In this document: piece after piece, positions 60,502-64,000 of the stretch
Layout of the letters: the number at the start of each line of letters is the position of its first letter
How positions within the stretch are numbered: the first letter of the stretch is position 1
Assembly: GCF_030052815.1 (NCBI RefSeq)
Contig: NC_079495.1
Coordinates: 34,381,967 to 34,445,966, forward strand
From: Hevea brasiliensis
Taxonomy: Eukaryota; Streptophyta; Magnoliopsida; Malpighiales; Euphorbiaceae
Direction of reading: 5' to 3'
Length of the DNA: 64,000 bases
Position numbers and translations under genes: made by a program
Notes under the pieces: generated by a model
The model's input: only the letters and a program-made list of their open reading frames with translations
Told to the model about the DNA's origin: nothing
The model's database searches: none

Positions 60502-62603
60502 TGTTAGTAGTATGCCCTAGAGCATATCATTTAGTATGTATCTTGTACATATTTTTATTAATAAAAGGCATTTCCACTTTTCCGTTTACATAATATATTT
60601 ATGTGTAATAGAAAAGGTCCATTGATATTTTGTTAGAAATATTATTCTTAAGTTGTTAAGAATATGAGTGACAATATTTCTAGCAAAAAGTATCATAAAT
60701 AGGTTCACAATCGAGGATACTTCATAATAAGGACATGACTTTTCCAGAAAGATTGTATTCATGTTTGTTCCCAAGTTATTTATATGAGATATAAATAAGA
60801 TGGAATGGTGAGTCTCATGCCATATAACAAACATGATAGGCACTTATAAATGATAAGTAGGCCAAACCAGTGACACTTATGACAAGCACATGGAGTTTAC
60901 TCTTGTCAATGTTTTGTCATAAATCATATCAGTGCATATAATCTTTAGACACGAGATAGCACAGCTTATCTTGTATATAGGTAGTTTGAGTTTGATACTG
61001 CTTTCATACTTGTACTGTGTATGGGTATATGGGCATGTGTTGGCTCCTACTAGTTATATATGGAGGTAGGTGTTGATCAAGATGGAATCTGTTCCTCTAA
61101 GTAAATAGAGATAAAATCCTATGTTCATTTAATTGTTCTTGATGTTTCAAGTTCTGCCAGACAGATAGATTTATTCGTAAAAGAGTTTCGATGAGAAAAT
61201 CTTTTAATCAAGAACTGGAATTAAAAGAGAATATAATATTCATAGCAAATGGAGTTTGACATAAACCATGACTCAAATTGAGTTGGGATTTTGTAACAGA
61301 GAGATTCTAGTACATGGTAACATATGATTATAGGTTCATTTAAGGTAAACCTTATTACTAATTGGGTGGCCATGGCATGCTATGCTAGGTGTTAACCATG
61401 GTCTATAGGGTTCATAAAATGATTTAGAGAAATCATTTATGGTAAGAAAGAGTTTTGATGATATTAAGAGTTGATATCATGTCTCATTGCCAATTAGTGA
61501 TGAGCCTAGTAAGTCACACACATACACAAGTTATCACCTATTTAAATATGATTTAATTAATTAATTAAAGAGTTTAATTGATTAATTAAATAGGTTTGGT
61601 TTGCAATTAAATTGCAAAGTCCCTAGCATGACTTGAAACTAAATCTAGATTATTGGATGTGTAGTATAAATTAAATTTATATTTAAAGTGTTTAAATATG
61701 AATTTAATTAATGAGAAATTAATTAATAGAGATTAATTAATTAATTTATATTTGATATAAATTAATTAGAAGAAGAAAAATAATTATTTTGGGTTGAGAA
61801 CTCAAAATTAAGACACAGGGGCATTTTGGTCATTTTGCAGTGTGACACGTGGCATCATGAGATGGTGACACATGGCATAACACATAAGCTTGCCAAATGT
61901 TTTTTAATCATGTAAGATTATTAAAATCAAGATTAAATATAGGTTTGACACTTGGCACAATGTGATTGGGTCACTTAAACCTAGAGCTAATCAAAGGGTG
62001 ACATGTGGCAAGGGTTTAATGTGTTAACCTAGCTATTTAAGTGTTGTTATGAGAAAATAAAATACAACCAGCAGCCACACTCCTTTGTCACGCCACTTTG
62101 AGGGTTTTTATCTCTTCTTCTTCATCTCTTATCAATTCAAAGAGATTAGCCATCAATCTCTTGAATTAAGAACACTAGGAATTGTTTCTAGTGTCCTGTT
62201 TACATCTTTAATCTCTTAAAAGGTAGAACTTGAATTTCTAATTAATAGAAAAGGCTTTAGAAGCTGTTCAAGGGCTGCCATAGGTGTTCTTGGTGTGGAC
62301 AAGCTAGAGGGACAACATCTGGTGTCCTGAAGACGAATCTCAAAGGCGCAGACATGCTGCAGTGCATCAAGAGGTTAGTGTAATCGTTCTTGATTTAATC
62401 TAGGGTTCTAAAATTAATCTGATTAATTTTAAAATCTTAAATGGCAAATACAGATCCAAAAACATATTAAAAGAGTTTTAATATGTTGTTTATCATTGAA
62501 ATCAAATAGATAAAAATAAATCTTGCATGATGCATGTGACCCTAGGTGAAAATTTTTGAATTCAATGGTATAAACTTGTGTTTTTCATGCTTCCGTTCCT
62601 TCA
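60502..62603 (+). repeat. 3' LTR of C2
   Basis: 2102 bp, same length as the 5' LTR. TATTTAAG at 62034-62041. It is followed by AATGG (62604-62608), the right target-site copy. Confidence 0.95.
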
Positions 62604-64000
62604 AATGGCACAACTTTGGTGAAGAAACCATGCCCATAAAACCAAACCAAGTTGACCTAAAGATTACCCTAATCCGGGTGACCTGCATTCTGCTTGGGCA
62701 AAATGACCAAATGAACAGTGTTTAGTCATTTGGTTGTAATTCAGTGTAGAAAGGTCCAATTGACCTAAAATTTTACCAGCAACAAGCTGAGATATAGACC
62801 TACAACTTTCATGAAGAAACCTAACCCAAATTATGACCATAACATATTTAAAAAGTGACTTGTAGTCACTACTCAAAATACTATAGATTTGGTCAGTCCA
62901 AAATTTCTGGAAAAATTATAATCTGGCCAGTTGTGGTTTTTGGGCCTTAACTTGAGTTACAAAACTCCAAATGAAGTGATTCAAAAAAAGAAATGTAACT
63001 AGACAAAATAAGGAACAACTTTCATGTTGATCATTTTGCCAAATTCCCACTGTAAAAATGACTAATAGAATAGTAAATACAAAGCTTGAAAACTGAAAAT
63101 CTTGAACAATTAACATTAAGCTTAGAAATGGTATTGGCAACCAATACCAACAATTTTAGAATGTAAAATGTGATATGTTGGGAGTATTAAAACCAATGTA
63201 CCTATTGTCCATGTAACAGTCAACATTTTTTTGACTAATGAATTGAATAGTAACCCAAAACTTAAATTTCAAGAATTGTGAAACTTAAAAGTGTAATATG
63301 CCTTAGTATACCTAGCAAGATTAGTTTGGATAGGTTGGCATGCCAATAGGGTTATGTTAGCAGTACTGCATATGGCTTCATGTCATTCTGTGTTTCATGG
63401 CCTCCCATGCCATTCTGTGATAAAATAGCCTTTGGCTATGTTAATTGAGTTATTATACTTGAATTATATCCTTGATGATTATTACAGCTTATTAGCTATT
63501 CTGTTGCACACCGAGAGACACAATGTGACCAATGGTGTGATGGTCCGAGGTACTTAGTACCCAGTGCCAGTTTGCCCATTTATCTAGTCTAGTCAACTAG
63601 TATGGGTTACTCGGGCAATGATAATAAATTTTACCAAATTTTAATCAAATAATACTGCAATAAATATCAAGAATTAAGTCTATCAAAAAATGTAAACACA
63701 CATTCTGCATATTACTTTATTTTAGTTATTTTATTTTATTTTATATTGTCACCACTAAGCAGAATTGCTTAGCGTGTCGCTTTTGCCATGCCCAGGTACT
63801 GGAGACATAGCTGGGGAGCCCAGCAGACATCAGACCGGGTGAACTTTCAGAGCTGCATACTGAGTCCAAAGTCACCTCACATTGCAGTGCACTTGGTAGG
63901 ACATTAGGACTTTGGGTGGCATTTTATATTTTGCATTTTGTATTAGTTTTGATTGTAATTACAGACTCCTAAACTTAGGTGATAATGTAAAGATATGAAA
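62604..64000 (+). repeat. 3' LTR of G2, right part (runs off window)
   Basis: Aligns with 23502-24900 of the G2 5' LTR and continues past 64000; about 390 bp of the LTR should remain. No gene is seen; the minus open frames near 62664 and 62916 are LTR sequence. Confidence 0.93.

Larger units (their letters stand above)
42020..62603 (+). mobile_element. Angela-like Ty1/copia C2, host of gypsy G3
   Basis: Complete copia with two 2102-bp LTRs, TSD AATGG (42015-42019 and 62604-62608), primer site, leader, gag, pol without protease and polypurine tract. It is 20.6 kb because G3 (46187-57236) sits in gag; without it about 9.5 kb. The LTRs have equal length and differ at few places, many of them CHG sites where sequence error is suspected, so it is the youngest copia here. 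Frames are broken as written, but many breaks may be artefacts. Confidence 0.95.
22150..64000 (+). mobile_element. Tekay/Del-like chromovirus G2, split by two copia insertions
   Basis: Plus-strand Ty3/gypsy element: 5' LTR 22150-25292, leader, gag, protease, RT, RNase H, integrase, chromodomain, polypurine tract, 3' LTR from 40661. C3 sits in the leader (25367-35905) and C2 in the 3' LTR (42020-62603). Without them the element would be about 11.1 kb. Comparison with the 5' LTR predicts that the 3' LTR ends about 390 bp past the window. The bases before the 5' LTR (CGATC, 22145-22149) should recur there. Coding parts carry many single-base stops. Lineage is inferred from integrase C-terminus and chromodomain features. 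Confidence 0.9.

Noticed and set aside
1..64000. Host genes, tRNA or rRNA genes, Helitrons or DNA transposons
   Set aside because: Nearly all of the window is assigned to LTR elements or their fragments, and the leftovers (5814-5887, 12501-13489) show no such signal. The TGGTATCAGAGC matches are primer-binding sites, not tRNA genes.

Overview
This is an AT-rich stretch of plant nuclear genome built almost entirely of LTR retrotransposons. I find no host protein gene, tRNA, rRNA or other cellular gene. The plant assignment rests on Angela/BARE-like Ty1/copia elements with a GTGGGAGATTGTTAG-type polypurine tract and LTR junction, on Tekay/Del-like chromodomain Ty3/gypsy elements with 3.1 kb LTRs, on initiator-Met-tRNA primer sites (TGGTATCAGAGC), and on a plant TRIM. 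The species cannot be named from the sequence; a eudicot is likely, and heterochromatin is the probable setting.

Layout, left to right. (1) 1-5813: old Angela-like copia copy C1, with its 5' LTR cut by the window edge and its 3' end lost. (2) 5814-7289: remnant of an unrelated gypsy protease region, split by an inverted TRIM array (5888-6775). (3) 7290-12482: a mosaic of three reverse-oriented LTR pieces (gypsy, copia, gypsy). (4) 10670-19082: minus-strand gypsy element G4 with a collapsed internal region and a 4.4 kb 5' LTR. (5) 19083-22149: piece of another reverse gypsy LTR (G5). (6) 22150 to beyond 64000: plus-strand chromovirus-like gypsy element G2. It is split by a minus-strand copia C3 (25367-35905) in its leader and by a plus-strand copia C2 (42020-62603) in its 3' LTR. 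C3 itself carries a complete solo gypsy LTR (27960-31813). C2 carries a complete gypsy element G3 (46187-57236) in its gag.

Five insertions have matching 5-bp target-site duplications that can be read directly: the TRIM array (AGGTT), C3 (CTGTA), the solo LTR (ATCAG), C2 (AATGG) and G3 (GAACA). The insertion order is therefore G5 LTR, then G2, then C3 and C2, then the solo LTR (in C3) and G3 (in C2). G4 also went into the G5 LTR.

The elements work as selfish units. gag makes the particle; protease, reverse transcriptase, RNase H and integrase make and insert cDNA; LTRs supply promoters and ends. None looks fully intact as written. The observations most worth a second look are: (a) disruptions in C2/G3 that fall mainly on CHG trinucleotides and look like base-calling damage at methylated cytosines rather than mutation; (b) a GT-AG, intron-like interruption inside the integrase of both G2 and G3; (c) a TRIM array in head-to-head inverted form with one target-site duplication; and (d) an Angela-like family in which both copies that still cover the region lack protease, although one copy is young.
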